A stretch of DNA of 64,000 nt from Sulfitobacter sediminilitoris (GTDB lineage Bacteria > Pseudomonadota > Alphaproteobacteria > Rhodobacterales > Rhodobacteraceae), in NCBI RefSeq assembly GCF_010667575.1, contig NZ_JAABNT010000014.1, forward strand, positions 49,966 through 113,965, given 5' to 3'. The translations under genes and the position numbers were made by a program. How positions within the stretch are numbered: the stretch's first letter is position 1; every line of letters starts with the position of its first letter. Below, piece after piece: positions 1 through 9,887 of this stretch. The notes under the pieces are model-generated. The model was not told the origin of the DNA, did no database searches, and was given only the letters and a program-made list of their open reading frames with translations.

Positions 1-596
1 TCCGAGACAGAGCGTTCTCCGGTAGCTACCGGGATAGAGGTGCCTTGGTGCAGGCCCTGATTCCAGAACTGAACCGCGTAGCGTGACAGCACCGCAAAGA
101 CGGAGCCGACAAGACACAGGATTGATGTCAGATCGGCAGCTGTGTCTGGATCCTCAATGGCTTCCCAGAGGGCGATATAGCCCAGATAAAAAAGAAACAG
201 GATCAGAAATGACGTCAGGCGCGGGTCCCACGCCCACCACGTGCCCCACATCGGCTGGCCCCAGATGGCACCGGTGACCAAGGCGATCAGCGTCATGACA
301 AGGCCGACAGGTGCTGCGGCTTTGGCGGCCAGCGCACTCACATGGTGGCGACGGATGAGCCAGATCAGGGACGTGATCAGCATCATGAACCATGCGTTGA
401 TTGCCATCAGCGCGGAGGGCACATGCAGGTAAATTATCTTAACGGTTGAGCCTTGGCGGAAATCGTCGGGCGTGCCGAAAAACCCCCAGATCAGACCGAC
501 GATCACGCATCCAGCGGCTGCCACCCAGAGAAAGGGTTGCACCTTGGTGCTGAGGGCCAAGAATTTGACCGGATTTGCATAGGACCAAATGGACAT
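1..596 (-). CDS. ccmC: Heme exporter protein CcmC (partial, cut by left edge)
   Basis: This is the inner-membrane heme-handling subunit of the System I cytochrome c maturation pathway, which loads heme onto CcmE together with CcmA, CcmB and CcmD. About 198 residues are visible and the C-terminus lies beyond the window. The tryptophan-rich heme-binding motif WGTWWAWDPRL is at residues 117-127, and a periplasmic-side His is in LHVP near residue 58. Several hydrophobic helices flank these. The ATG at 594-596 was chosen because translation from it gives the normal CcmC N-terminus. The gene lies 88 bp downstream of ccmB on the same strand, as in most Rhodobacteraceae ccm operons. Family assignment is strong; only completeness is limited. 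Confidence 0.93.
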   Translation of the reverse strand, partial: MSIWSYANPVKFLALSTKVQPFLWVAAAGCVIVGLIWGFFGTPDDFRQGSTVKIIYLHVPSALMAINAWFMMLITSLIWLIRRHHVSALAAKAAAPVGLVMTLIALVTGAIWGQPMWGTWWAWDPRLTSFLILFLFYLGYIALWEAIEDPDTAADLTSILCLVGSVFAVLSRYAVQFWNQGLHQGTSIPVATGERSVS

Positions 597-684
597 AGCG
601 CCTATGTAATGTGCCCTTCGCAAGGCCTCAATGGGCAAAGCGCCGCAATGGCAAACGGGTATTACGAATGCACCATCAGACGTT

Positions 685-1341
685 CTACCGCAATCCCATG
701 CGCAGCACGGCCGCGCTGGCGAAAGGCATAAGCGCGATGGTGGCAAGGGTAATGCCCGCCAGCATCAAGAGTGGCGTTGCCGGATCAAGGCCTGCCGCGC
801 CACGTCGCGCAGCTTCTGCCCCGAAAATCAATGTCGGGACATAAAGCGGCAAAACCAGCAGTGACAGCAAAAGACCGCCGCGTTTGATGCCGACCGTAAG
901 CGCCGCGCCAAAGGTGCCGATGACAGAAAGCGCGGGTGTGCCGATGGCCAGGGAGATCACCAACCAGCCATATCCAGCCCCCGGCAGATTCAACAGCACG
1001 CCCAGCACCGGGGCTGCCAAGACAAGCGGCAAGCCTGTTGTAATCCAATGGGCCAGCGCCTTGACGCTGACAGCGGCCTCAAGTGGCAGCGGCGCCGTGA
1101 GCAAAAGGTCAAGCGTGCCGTCTTCGTAATCCAGTGCCAGCAGCCGGTCGAGGGACAGCAGACAGGCAAGGAGCGCGCCCAACCACAGAACGCCCGCTGC
1201 AATCGTTGAGAGCAAGGCAGGCTGGGGGCCAACGCTGAAAGGCACAAGCGTCGTGACAATCAGAAAGAATGCAAGGCCAAGGCCAAAACCGCCACCAGCG
1301 CGGAAGGCCAGCCGCAAGTCACGCATCAGCAGCGCAATCAC
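685..1341 (-). CDS. ccmB: Heme exporter protein CcmB
   Basis: This is the membrane subunit of the CcmAB ABC complex, which uses ATP to release holo-CcmE from CcmC during cytochrome c maturation. The 218-residue protein has the usual CcmB length and about six hydrophobic segments. Its N-terminus ([14 protein letters not shown]) is typical of the family, with a basic amphipathic stretch before the first helix. The start codon overlaps the ccmA stop by 4 bp, indicating translational coupling. Nothing unusual is seen. Confidence 0.94.
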   Translation of the reverse strand: MIALLMRDLRLAFRAGGGFGLGLAFFLIVTTLVPFSVGPQPALLSTIAAGVLWLGALLACLLSLDRLLALDYEDGTLDLLLTAPLPLEAAVSVKALAHWITTGLPLVLAAPVLGVLLNLPGAGYGWLVISLAIGTPALSVIGTFGAALTVGIKRGGLLLSLLVLPLYVPTLIFGAEAARRGAAGLDPATPLLMLAGITLATIALMPFASAAVLRMGLR

Positions 1342-1955
1342 AAGAACGCCTCGTCGCTGGCACCCACGCGCAGGGTTGTCATGGCCCGATACGGCGTAAT
1401 ATCGATCACGTCAGCCTCAAGCCCAAGGTCGATATGTGTCGCCATCAACGCCGAACCGCCCTGCGCCAGATGCGCCCGTACCGCAGCGGCGAACATGGCA
1501 ACGGCATCAGTGTCAAGCGACACAGTGGGTTCATCCAGCACCCAGATGGGGCACCCCGTCACAAGCAACCGCGAAAGCCCAAGACGCCGTTTCTGCCCTG
1601 CCGAAAGCGTTCCGGCAAGCCGGTCTGCCAATGGATGCAACGCGTAGGCATCAAGCGCCGGTGTGATGTCATGGCGGCCGAAAACCTGCGCCCAAAACAT
1701 CAGATTTTCGCGGACCGTCAGCATCGCTTTCAAGCCGTCGGCATGTCCCGCATAGGCGATCTGGTCAGCAGCCCCCGAAATTTCGCCTTCGACGGCCGGT
1801 TGCAGCCCCGCAATCGTGCGCAGCAGCGTTGTCTTGCCCGCCCCGTTCGGACCACGCAGGATCAGTGCTGCCCTGGGTTCCAGCACAAAGCTGAGCCCAG
1901 TCAGAACAGGGACGCCCCCCCGGGCAAGCGTCAGATTGGAAGCCTTCAGCGTCAT
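1338..1955 (-). CDS. ccmA: Heme exporter ATP-binding protein CcmA
   Basis: This is the ATPase of the CcmAB complex in cytochrome c maturation. The 205-residue protein shows Walker [10 protein letters not shown] at residues 35-43, the ABC signature LSAGQ at 117-121, Walker B ending in LDEP around 140-143, and a switch His in MATHID. Its short length and the absence of a second domain fit CcmA. It overlaps ccmB by 4 bp and begins just after the Mth938-like gene, so it is probably co-transcribed with the upstream sec genes. Confidence 0.94.
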   Translation of the reverse strand: MTLKASNLTLARGGVPVLTGLSFVLEPRAALILRGPNGAGKTTLLRTIAGLQPAVEGEISGAADQIAYAGHADGLKAMLTVRENLMFWAQVFGRHDITPALDAYALHPLADRLAGTLSAGQKRRLGLSRLLVTGCPIWVLDEPTVSLDTDAVAMFAAAVRAHLAQGGSALMATHIDLGLEADVIDITPYRAMTTLRVGASDEAFL

Positions 1956-1964
1956 CGCGTCAGA

Positions 1965-2318
1965 TCACACCGGAATCAACGCGAGGGCCACGCGGCGTCC
2001 CTCGCTCAGTAGTACGTTGTAGGTGCGGCAGGCGGCAGGAGAAGCCATCGCCTCAACCCCGATCCCGGCCTCCTGAAGCGGGTTCAGCAGATCATCAGGC
2101 AGATGGGCCACATCCGCACCGGTGCCGATGAACAAAACGTCGATCTGCTCTTTCAACTCAAGCAATGTACCTGCATCTTCGAACCCTGCCCATGTCTGGG
2201 TGCCAGCAGGCCCCGTTATGACGGCGCCTTCGATCACCTGCCCCCCGATACGAAAGAACCCCGGCCCATAGCCTTCGATGGGCTGGGCATCGGTGAAGAC
2301 AATCTCATTGAGGCGCAT
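1965..2318 (-). CDS. Mth938-like (DUF498/NDUFAF3-type) domain protein
   Basis: This small cytoplasmic protein of 117 residues belongs to the Mth938/DUF498 family. The mitochondrial member NDUFAF3 is a complex I assembly factor; the bacterial function is not established. The family pattern is visible: an N-terminal strand region with GYGPGFFRIGG, a central segment FIGTGADVAHLP, and a C-terminal region with AACRTYNVLLSEGRRVALALIP. In alphaproteobacteria this gene often sits next to secF, and here only a TauE-type gene intervenes. The gap to ccmA is 9 bp, so it is part of the same operon. No catalytic role can be read from the sequence. Confidence 0.85.
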   Translation of the reverse strand: MRLNEIVFTDAQPIEGYGPGFFRIGGQVIEGAVITGPAGTQTWAGFEDAGTLLELKEQIDVLFIGTGADVAHLPDDLLNPLQEAGIGVEAMASPAACRTYNVLLSEGRRVALALIPV

Positions 2319-2321
2319 TGG

Positions 2322-3077
2322 TTATCCTTTCCAAATCGGCAAGCTGACAATAGCCGATGCTGCGATGACGATATAGGCCACACGTCGAAAAAGCGCCTCT
2401 GCCTGCGGGTCAAAAAGCAACGCCCCAATCATGTTCGCAACAAGGTTGGGTATGCCGATAAGCAGCCCCAGGAAAAAGACCTGCCAGACCATCAGACCGC
2501 TCAGCCAGAGAAAGGGAAACAGGATCAGGTCCACCGCCAACAGGTAGAGCAGAAAATTGGCGCGGATCACCGATATGGGCAAGCTGCTTGCCATGTAGAG
2601 CATGATTACAGGTGGCCCCGGAATTCCGGCAAAGCCGGTCATGAACCCACCTAGCGCGCCGGTCGCAACAGTCAGGCGACGGGTCAGTTCCCCCTTATAT
2701 CGCCAACCGTTCACAAGCAGAACGAGCAGCGCCAGAACCACAGCCGAAATCAACCACCCAAATACATTTGGATCAATGATGCTAAGAAACGCGGTCCCAA
2801 TGGGCATAGCCACCAGCGCGCCTATCATCAGGACACCTACGTCTTTCGGCGCGCCATCACTCAGCGCTGCGGGCAGGTTCGGGAGTGGCCCAAGCATTTC
2901 TCCAGCGACCAGAAAAATCACCGCCTTGATCGGCGGCAGAACGGAAGAGGCTACCGGCATGATGATCATCGCGGAGCCGAAGCCCGAAAAACCCCGGACA
3001 AGTCCTGCCACGCAAACCGCCCCGATCAGCCAGATCAAACCCTTGGTCTGAAAAGCCGATGCAAGTGCTTCAGGCAT
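2322..3077 (-). CDS. TauE/SafE-family membrane permease
   Basis: This is a putative anion exporter of the sulfite exporter TauE/SafE family. The 251-residue protein has about eight hydrophobic helices and glycine-rich repeats of the family, for example RGFSGFGSAMI near the N-terminus and FAGIPGPPVIMLY in the second half. It overlaps the secF stop by 8 bp and ends 3 bp before the Mth938-like gene, so it sits inside the sec-ccm operon. The substrate cannot be deduced; sulfite, sulfonates or other organic anions are known for relatives. A second, unrelated-context TauE gene lies at 32.7-33.5 kb. Confidence 0.85.
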   Translation of the reverse strand: MPEALASAFQTKGLIWLIGAVCVAGLVRGFSGFGSAMIIMPVASSVLPPIKAVIFLVAGEMLGPLPNLPAALSDGAPKDVGVLMIGALVAMPIGTAFLSIIDPNVFGWLISAVVLALLVLLVNGWRYKGELTRRLTVATGALGGFMTGFAGIPGPPVIMLYMASSLPISVIRANFLLYLLAVDLILFPFLWLSGLMVWQVFFLGLLIGIPNLVANMIGALLFDPQAEALFRRVAYIVIAASAIVSLPIWKG

Positions 3078-4038
3078 CTATGTTGGCGTATTGATTTCCA
3101 GCGTTGGCATCGGGTTTGGACCAGTCACGCTTTACACCCAGATACAACAAAATCGCGGATGCCACGAAAATTGAGGAATAGGTACCAACGATCACGCCCC
3201 AGATCATCGCAAAGACAAAGCCTCTGATCACGTCTCCGCCCAACACAAACAGCGCAATCAAGGCAATAAGCGTTGTGAAGGAGGTCATGAAAGTCCGCGA
3301 CATTGTCTCATTGATCGACAGGTTCAAAACCTCTTTCAGGTCCCGCTTCTTGTACTTGCGCAGGTTTTCGCGGACCCGGTCAAAGACGACGACGGTATCG
3401 TTCAGCGAATATCCCACGATGGTCAGCAAGGCCGCGATGATGGCAAGGTCAAAGCGGATTTGGAGTTCCGAGAACACACCGATTGTCAGCAGAACGTCAT
3501 GCACCAGCGCCAACACGGCACCAGCCGCAAATTGCCATTCAAACCGCAGCCAGATGTAGATCAGTACCGCACCGATCGCCAGTACGACGGCGATGGCAGC
3601 AGTCTGGATCAATTCACCAGATACCTTAGGGCCGACAGATTCAACAGAAGTGAACTTGATATCAGGCCGTGCTTCTTTAAGCGCCGCTTCAACCGCACTG
3701 ATGGTTTCGACAGATACTGCCTCCTGATCGTCCTGCGCCTGTATCCGGATCATTGCGACATTCTGGTCATCGCGGAAGGAGGGATCAAAAACCTCAGTGA
3801 TGGAAATGTCACCCAGTTCCAGCACATCCAGTGCTGCGCGGTATTCCGCGACATCCACAACACGGGGGCTTTCTGTCCGAACCGTCGTGCCTCCGCGAAA
3901 GTCGATGCCGTAATTCAGGCCTTGCAGCATGAAAGAGGCAAACGCCACGATCATCATCAAACCCGAAATGCCCAGCCACAGCTTCCAGCGGCTGAAATAG
4001 TCGAAATTCGGCGCTTCTTTGAACAGACGCAGACGCAT
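3070..4038 (-). CDS. secF: Protein translocase subunit SecF
   Basis: This is the inner-membrane partner of SecD in the SecDF-YajC complex, which uses the proton gradient to help pull exported proteins through SecYEG. The 322 residues comprise an N-terminal helix after KLWLGISGLMM, the family motif GIDFRGGT around residues 45-52, a periplasmic domain, and five further helices. The TM4-region motif GYSLNDTVVVFDRVREN, diagnostic for SecF, is present. It begins 3 bp after secD, as expected for an operon. Confidence 0.96.
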   Translation of the reverse strand: MRLRLFKEAPNFDYFSRWKLWLGISGLMMIVAFASFMLQGLNYGIDFRGGTTVRTESPRVVDVAEYRAALDVLELGDISITEVFDPSFRDDQNVAMIRIQAQDDQEAVSVETISAVEAALKEARPDIKFTSVESVGPKVSGELIQTAAIAVVLAIGAVLIYIWLRFEWQFAAGAVLALVHDVLLTIGVFSELQIRFDLAIIAALLTIVGYSLNDTVVVFDRVRENLRKYKKRDLKEVLNLSINETMSRTFMTSFTTLIALIALFVLGGDVIRGFVFAMIWGVIVGTYSSIFVASAILLYLGVKRDWSKPDANAGNQYANIDA

Positions 4039-4041
4039 GTC

Positions 4042-5691
4042 TCAGACCTCGATCGTTTTGGGACGTGCCCGTTCAAACCAGATCACCACCATCAGACGGG
4101 TGACGAAAATGGCCGTGAAGACGGATGTGATGATGCCAAAGCCCAGCGTGATCGCGAAACCACGCACCGGGCCGGAGCCCATCACGAAAAGGATTACTGC
4201 GGTGATCAGCGTGGTAATGTTGGCGTCGATGATAGCCGAGAGCGCTTTCTCATAGCCAAGCGAGATCGCGCGGGCTGGACCCTTGGCGGTTCGCAATTCC
4301 TCGCGGATACGTTCGAAAACCAACACGTTGGCATCCACGGCCATGCCGACGGTCAGAACAATACCCGCGATGCCCGGTAGGGTCAGGGTGGCCCCGACGA
4401 GGCTCAGTAGACCAAAGATCATAGCGACGTTGATGATCAAAGCGATGTTTGCGAAAATACCGAAGAGCCCGTAGCTGACAAACATGAAGAACAGAACCGC
4501 TACAAAGGCAACGACGGTCGCGACCTTGCCCGCGTCAATGCTGTCCTGCCCCAATTCGGGGCCGATTGTGCGCTCTTCGAGGAAGTCGAGACCGGCAGGC
4601 AGCGCACCCGCGCGCAACAAGATGGCTAAGTTGGTGGATTCCTCCACATCGAAATTGCCGGTAATGATACCCGAGCCGCCTGGTATGTGGCTTTGAATTG
4701 TGGGCGCGCTGATCACCTCATCGTCCAGCACGATGGCGAAGGGTGAACCGATGTTTTCTGCGGTGTAGTCACCGAATTTCCGCGCACCAGACGTGTTGAA
4801 CCGGAACGTCACTGCGGGCCGTCCATTTTGGTCAAAGGACGGTTGCGCGTCGACCAGTTCTTCTCCAGTCACCACCGGGGCGGATTCCAAAGTGTAGAAG
4901 GCGCCGGGTTCATCAATGGACGGTACGATCTTGTTGCCGATGCCGGGGTTCGCGTTTTCATCGGTTCCACGGCTGACCACAGGGTTAAAGGTCAGTTGCG
5001 CGGTGGTACCGATGATTGCCTTCAGCTCCGCAGCAGAACCGATGCCGGGCACCTGGATCAGGATACGGTCCGACCCCTGACGCTGGATCGTGGGCTCGCG
5101 CGTGCCAACCTCATCGATCCGGCGGCGGATGATTTCCAGCGACTGCTGCATGGTGCGTTCGTTCGTGGCCTGCTTTTCGGGCTCGGACAGGGTGACGATA
5201 ATAACGCCCGCATCGCCGCGCACATCAATGTCCGTTGCCCCCGCCCCGGTCAAAGTTGGCACTGGCCGCGCAAGACCGCGCACGATCTCCAAAGCTTCCG
5301 CCATCTTTTCGGGATCATTGAGACGCACCCTCAGTTCATCTTCGGGTGATTGCTGTCGGCGCACAGGCGTCAGGCTGCGAAGTGCATCACGGACTTCGGG
5401 CCATTGGGCCTCCATCCGGGTGGCGTAAACGTCCTGAACCCGCACCTCGGCCAGCAAGTGTGCGCCGCCGCGCAGGTCAAGGCCCAGGTTTACGAGGCCA
5501 GAGGGCAACCAATCCGGCCAAAGCGCACGCTGCGCCTCAAGTTCCGGCGTTGCACCCTGCAACTCGATCGCGTTGACCGCATCATTGTGCTGCTCAACCG
5601 GACCGTAGAACGCATTGGGCAGCGCCAGCCACAGGCCAACAGCACAGGTCAGCGCGATCATAATCCGTTTCCACAGATCAATCTGAAGCAT
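4042..5691 (-). CDS. secD: Protein translocase subunit SecD
   Basis: This is the larger subunit of the proton-driven SecDF translocation motor. The 549 residues show an N-terminal transmembrane helix, the signature GLDLRGGAHLL near residues 69-79, a large periplasmic P1 domain (about 80-370), and a C-terminal six-helix bundle containing GMAVDANVLVFERIREEL. Length and order are normal. It lies between yajC (33 bp gap) and secF. Confidence 0.96.
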   Translation of the reverse strand: MLQIDLWKRIMIALTCAVGLWLALPNAFYGPVEQHNDAVNAIELQGATPELEAQRALWPDWLPSGLVNLGLDLRGGAHLLAEVRVQDVYATRMEAQWPEVRDALRSLTPVRRQQSPEDELRVRLNDPEKMAEALEIVRGLARPVPTLTGAGATDIDVRGDAGVIIVTLSEPEKQATNERTMQQSLEIIRRRIDEVGTREPTIQRQGSDRILIQVPGIGSAAELKAIIGTTAQLTFNPVVSRGTDENANPGIGNKIVPSIDEPGAFYTLESAPVVTGEELVDAQPSFDQNGRPAVTFRFNTSGARKFGDYTAENIGSPFAIVLDDEVISAPTIQSHIPGGSGIITGNFDVEESTNLAILLRAGALPAGLDFLEERTIGPELGQDSIDAGKVATVVAFVAVLFFMFVSYGLFGIFANIALIINVAMIFGLLSLVGATLTLPGIAGIVLTVGMAVDANVLVFERIREELRTAKGPARAISLGYEKALSAIIDANITTLITAVILFVMGSGPVRGFAITLGFGIITSVFTAIFVTRLMVVIWFERARPKTIEV

Positions 5692-5724
5692 ATCTGCGCC
5701 CTCTTTTCGGCTTGGTCTGCGAGG

Positions 5725-6003
5725 TTATTTGGCGGGTTCAGTCTTGGAGACAACTGTTGCGATGGTGGATTGCACCACGCGCACTTTCACGCCGTCGGCG
5801 ATCTCTACTTCAACTTCACCATCGTCCTTGACCTTGACGACCTTGCCGATCACGCCGCCCTGAGTGACCACCTGATCGCCACGGCGCAGTGCCGAAACCA
5901 TCGCCTGATGTTCCTTGACCTTTTTCTGCTGCGGACGGATCAGCAGGAAGTACATGATCGCAAAGATCAGAATGAGGGGGATGAACTGTTCAATACCGGC
6001 CAT
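5725..6003 (-). CDS. yajC: Preprotein translocase subunit YajC
   Basis: This small single-span subunit associates with SecDF. The ATG at 6001-6003 gives a 92-residue protein beginning MAGIEQF, with one hydrophobic helix at about residues 6-22 followed by RPQQKK and the conserved segment RRGDQVVTQGGVIGKV. A longer in-frame reading exists upstream, but it would add an Arg/Pro-rich tail not seen in YajC proteins, so the shorter start is preferred. It is the first gene of the minus-strand sec-ccm operon and is divergent from serS. Confidence 0.94.
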   Translation of the reverse strand: MAGIEQFIPLILIFAIMYFLLIRPQQKKVKEHQAMVSALRRGDQVVTQGGVIGKVVKVKDDGEVEVEIADGVKVRVVQSTIATVVSKTEPAK

Positions 6004-6204
6004 CGTATGCGTCCTTTTCGGTGGGCTTTCGGGCGCTTCATGGCCCTGTCGCTGAGTTTGGCAGAACCTATGTGCGCCCGCCGGTGGGCGCAAGGTGGAA
6101 AGGGTCAAATCGGGCCGACAATCAAAGGCTGCGACAACTCTACCCCCTTGGCAAAGTTTGAGGCATAACCGCCCGCAAACGATTCATCAGTAAGGACCGG
6201 ACCC

Positions 6205-7497
6205 ATGCATGACATCCGCGCCATCCGCGAGAACCCCGAAGCCTTTGACGCTGCGCTTGCCCGGCGGGGGGATGCGCCGATGTCATCCGAAGTGTTGAAG
6301 CTGGACGAGGCGCGAAGGGCGAAGATCGCCGCTGCCGAGAACGCGCAGGCCGAACAGAACAAGGCCAGCAAGGAAGTGGGCGCGGCCAAGGCCAAGGGCG
6401 ACGAAGCCGAGTTCGAGCGGTTGCGCGCGCTGGTGGGGCAAAAAAAGGAAGAGGTCGCAGCAATGCGGGCCGAAGCCAATGAACTTGATGCGCAGCTGAC
6501 CGACATGCTTGCCCGTTTGCCAAACCGGCCTGCGGATGATGTGCCTGACGGTGCGGATGAGAACGACAACGTCGAAGTGAATCGCTGGGGCGACATCCCG
6601 ACATTCGATTTCGAGCCGAAAGAGCATTACGAGATCGCGGGCGTGGCCGCATCGATGGATTTTGAGACGGCGGCGAAAATCTCCGGCAGCCGTTTCGTGC
6701 TGTTGTCGGGTGCCGTGGCACGCATTCACCGGGCGCTGGCGCAGTTAATGGTGGACACCCACGTGGACGAAAACGGACTGACCGAGGTGAACCCTCCGGT
6801 TCTAGTCAAGGACGAGGCCATGTACGGCACCGACAAACTGCCAAAGTTTGGTGAGGACAGCTATCGCACGGAAGAAGGCATGTGGCTGGTGCCAACCTCC
6901 GAGGTGCCTCTGACCTATATCATGGCCGATCACGTCGTCGATGCCGATTACCTGCCGCGCCGCTACACCGCACACACCCTTTGCTTCCGCTCAGAAGCGG
7001 GCAGCGCGGGGCGCGATACCGCAGGCATGCTGCGCCAACACCAGTTCGAGAAAGTCGAGATGGTGAGCGTCACCCACCCCGATAACAGCGATGCCGAACA
7101 AAAGCGCATGTTGCGCTGTGCCGAGGATATTCTCGAGCGGCTGGGCATCCCTTACCGGACGGTGATCCTGTGCACCGGCGATATGGGCTTTGGCGCCCGC
7201 CGGACCTTCGACATTGAGGCTTGGGTGCCGGGACAAAAAACATATCGCGAGATTTCAAGCGTCTCGACTACGGGCGACTTTCAGGCTCGGCGCATGAACG
7301 CGCGCTTCAAGCCAAAGGATGGCGGCAAGCCGCAGTTCGTGCACACGCTGAATGGCTCCGGTCTGGCCGTGGGGCGCTGCCTGATCGCGGTACTTGAGAA
7401 CGGTCAGCAAGCGGACGGGTCAGTGAAGCTGCCTGAGGTCCTCGCCCCCTATCTTGGTGGCAAGACTGCCCTGACGGCAGACGGGACACTGGCGTAA
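6205..7497 (+). CDS. serS: Seryl-tRNA synthetase
   Basis: This enzyme charges tRNA-Ser with serine in the cytoplasm. The 430-residue class II synthetase has an N-terminal long coiled-coil arm (about residues 28-105) that contacts the tRNA variable arm. The catalytic core follows, with motif 2 around [22 protein letters not shown] and motif 3 near the C-terminus (GSGLAVGR). Length is normal. It is divergent from yajC across about 200 bp that must contain both promoters. Confidence 0.97.
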   Translation: MHDIRAIRENPEAFDAALARRGDAPMSSEVLKLDEARRAKIAAAENAQAEQNKASKEVGAAKAKGDEAEFERLRALVGQKKEEVAAMRAEANELDAQLTDMLARLPNRPADDVPDGADENDNVEVNRWGDIPTFDFEPKEHYEIAGVAASMDFETAAKISGSRFVLLSGAVARIHRALAQLMVDTHVDENGLTEVNPPVLVKDEAMYGTDKLPKFGEDSYRTEEGMWLVPTSEVPLTYIMADHVVDADYLPRRYTAHTLCFRSEAGSAGRDTAGMLRQHQFEKVEMVSVTHPDNSDAEQKRMLRCAEDILERLGIPYRTVILCTGDMGFGARRTFDIEAWVPGQKTYREISSVSTTGDFQARRMNARFKPKDGGKPQFVHTLNGSGLAVGRCLIAVLENGQQADGSVKLPEVLAPYLGGKTALTADGTLA

Positions 7498-7593
7498 GTC
7501 GTCAAATCTAAACAATTTCATTGGCACAGGACAATTGAAAGGCACGGCGATTGTGCTAGCGTGCTGACAGGAATGAACGGAAAGGGACCCGAC

Positions 7594-8307
7594 ATGCCTG
7601 CCTCTCGTACCATCGTTGCTGCCCTATGCTTGTTGCTGAGCCTGGCCTTCGCTGCTTCGCCATTTTTTGTCGAAGGTTTCGCGGGCTTTGACCCTAACCA
7701 ATTCCCGGTCCCACAGAATAATCCGCCGGTTCAGCCTGCGGGATACGCATTTGCGATCTGGGGGGTGATCTACGGCTGGTTGATATTGGGACTGACTTGG
7801 GGTTTGTTCAAAGCCCCCAAGGACGGTCAATGGCATGACATGCGAAAACCGCTTTGCGCATCGCTCGCAGTTGGCGCGGCATGGCTTGCTGTCGCGGTTG
7901 CCAGCCCGATGTGGGCCAGCGTTCTGATCTGGATCATGCTGCTCAGCGCGCTTGCGGCACTTTTCGTGGCCCCCGTTTCGGATCAGCCGTGGGCAGCTTG
8001 GCCCGTTGGTCTTTATGCCGGGTGGCTGTCGGCGGCGTCCTGCGTGTCGCTGGGTCTGCTTGCGGCAGGGTATGGCTGGCTGGATGAAACGACCGCCGCG
8101 CTCGCCTTTGTCGGCCTCGCCATCGTGATCGGTGGGTTTGTGCAAGGTGCGCTGGGGCGCGCACCAACTTACGGGATCGCCGTGATCTGGGCGCTGGTGG
8201 CGGTTGTAGTCGCCAATTACGAGACCACGCCGATCGTCGCATATGTCGCCGGCGGCGGGGCGTTGGCGTTGATCTTTCCCACGCTCAAGGCATTTCGGGC
8301 CGTTTAA
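7594..8307 (+). CDS. TspO/MBR-like tryptophan-rich membrane protein
   Basis: This integral membrane protein has about six or seven hydrophobic segments and resembles tryptophan-rich sensory proteins related to TspO/MBR. The segment PPVQPAGYAFAIWGVIYGW near the N-terminus matches the proline- and tryptophan-rich entry region typical of the group. I chose the ATG at 7594 (237 residues) because GGAAAGGGA lies just upstream; a GTG at 7561 and an ATG at 7573 are alternatives. TspO proteins bind tetrapyrroles and regulate pigment genes in some Rhodobacteraceae, but this longer relative may differ. It is convergent with der. Confidence 0.75.
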   Translation: MPASRTIVAALCLLLSLAFAASPFFVEGFAGFDPNQFPVPQNNPPVQPAGYAFAIWGVIYGWLILGLTWGLFKAPKDGQWHDMRKPLCASLAVGAAWLAVAVASPMWASVLIWIMLLSALAALFVAPVSDQPWAAWPVGLYAGWLSAASCVSLGLLAAGYGWLDETTAALAFVGLAIVIGGFVQGALGRAPTYGIAVIWALVAVVVANYETTPIVAYVAGGGALALIFPTLKAFRAV

Positions 8308-8362
8308 TTCCCGTCTGGAAAATTTAAGGGGTCGGGACCTTTCGCAGATCTCGACCCTAAAA

Positions 8363-9826
8363 TTAATCCTTGCGTCGGCCTTCGGTATGTTTGCGCAGCT
8401 TCGACGGTCCGGCTTTCTTGCGTCCCTTATAAGGGTTCGCATCGTTCTGCCCCCGCATCCACAGCCGGATCGGCGTTCCGGGCATGTCAAAGTCGATCCG
8501 CAGGTTGTTCACCAGATACCGGCTGTAGCTTTCGGGCACCTTGTCGGGATGGCTGCACATGACCACGAAGCCCGGCGGGCGCGTCTTGGCCTGTGTCATG
8601 TAGCGCAGCTTGATCCGCTTGCCTTGCGGTGCGGGCGGCGGGTGCGCCTCCATCATGCCAGAGAGCCAGCGATTAAGCTGGGCGGTGCTGACCCGACGGT
8701 TCCAAACCTCGTAGGCGCGCATGATCGCATCATGAAGGCGGTCAAGCCCCCTGCCCGTTTTCGCGGAAACCGTGATCAGGGGTGCGCCGCGCAGTTGGGG
8801 CAACAGACGCTCAAAACTTTCCTTGAGCGCTTTGAGCTTGGCCTGACGGTCTTCCTCTATGTCCCATTTGTTCACCGCGATGACAACGGCCCGTCCCTCG
8901 CGTTCCGCCAGGTCGGCAATCCGCAGATCCTGCTGTTCAAAGGGGATCTCAGCATCCAGCAGCACAACCACCACTTCGGCAAATTTCACTGCGCGCAGGC
9001 CATCAGAGACGCTCAGCTTTTCCAGCTTTTCCTGAACCTTCGCCTTTTTGCGCATGCCCGCAGTGTCGAAAATGCGCATCGGCACGCCATTCCAATCGAT
9101 CCGCAGCGAGATCGCGTCACGGGTGATCCCGGCTTCGGGGCCGGTCAGCAACCGGTCTTCACCAAGGATCTGATTGATCAGCGTGGATTTGCCGGCGTTC
9201 GGGCGGCCTACAACCGCGACTTGCAATGGCTTTGTCTTGGTGGGCATCGGAATGGCGTCTGGATCTTCGGCCTCTTCCTCGCTCAGATCCACGTCTGTCT
9301 CTGGCGCGTCCTCTTCGGCGCGTTCCGCAAACTGATCGGCCAGTGGCAACAGCGCGGTATAAAGGTCATGCAACCCTTCGCCGTGTTCCGCCGACATGCT
9401 GATCGGCTCGCCCAACCCCAGCGAATAGGCCTCAAGCACGCCCGCTTCGCCTGCTTTTCCCTCAGCCTTGTTGGCGGCAAGGATCACATTGGCAGAGCGC
9501 TTGCGCAGGATATCGGCAAAGACCAGATCGGACGGAGTCACACCGACTCGCGCATCAATCATGAACAGGCAGATGTCGGCCATGTCCACAGCACGCTCCG
9601 TCAGGCGGCGCATGCGTCCCTGAAGGCTATCGTCCGTTATCTCTTCCAGACCGGCAGTGTCGATCACCGTAAAGCGCAGATCGGCCAGCTTGGCCGCACC
9701 CTCACGCAGATCGCGCGTCACCCCGGGCTGGTCATCGACCAATGCCAGACGTTTGCCTACAAGGCGGTTGAACAGCGTGGATTTGCCCACGTTCGGGCGG
9801 CCCACGATGGCGAGGGTAAAGGACAT
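8363..9826 (-). CDS. der: Ribosome-assembly GTPase Der (EngA)
   Basis: Der is a tandem-GTPase needed for 50S subunit maturation. The 487-residue product has two G domains, each with a P-loop (GRPNVGKS at about residues 8-15 and GRPNAGKS in the second half), DTAG boxes and NKxD-type motifs, plus a C-terminal KH-like domain ending in a basic tail. The ATG at 9824-9826 is preceded by GGAG at a good distance, so I rejected an upstream in-frame start that would add 12 residues. It follows bamB on the same strand, as in many proteobacteria. Confidence 0.96.
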   Translation of the reverse strand: MSFTLAIVGRPNVGKSTLFNRLVGKRLALVDDQPGVTRDLREGAAKLADLRFTVIDTAGLEEITDDSLQGRMRRLTERAVDMADICLFMIDARVGVTPSDLVFADILRKRSANVILAANKAEGKAGEAGVLEAYSLGLGEPISMSAEHGEGLHDLYTALLPLADQFAERAEEDAPETDVDLSEEEAEDPDAIPMPTKTKPLQVAVVGRPNAGKSTLINQILGEDRLLTGPEAGITRDAISLRIDWNGVPMRIFDTAGMRKKAKVQEKLEKLSVSDGLRAVKFAEVVVVLLDAEIPFEQQDLRIADLAEREGRAVVIAVNKWDIEEDRQAKLKALKESFERLLPQLRGAPLITVSAKTGRGLDRLHDAIMRAYEVWNRRVSTAQLNRWLSGMMEAHPPPAPQGKRIKLRYMTQAKTRPPGFVVMCSHPDKVPESYSRYLVNNLRIDFDMPGTPIRLWMRGQNDANPYKGRKKAGPSKLRKHTEGRRKD

Positions 9827-9887
9827 TTCAAGGCTCCAAAGCCCCAATTGGGGCAAAATCAAACATGGGCCTTAGACCATTTCTCGC

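Noticed and set aside
1269..2012. A 247-codon + strand frame opposite ccmAB
   Set aside because: Antisense to well-supported ccmA and ccmB with no recognisable domain.
8308..8362. A GGGTCG / CGACCC inverted repeat between the TspO-like gene and der as terminator
   Set aside because: Only a 6 bp stem with a 16-base loop; too weak to list as a feature.
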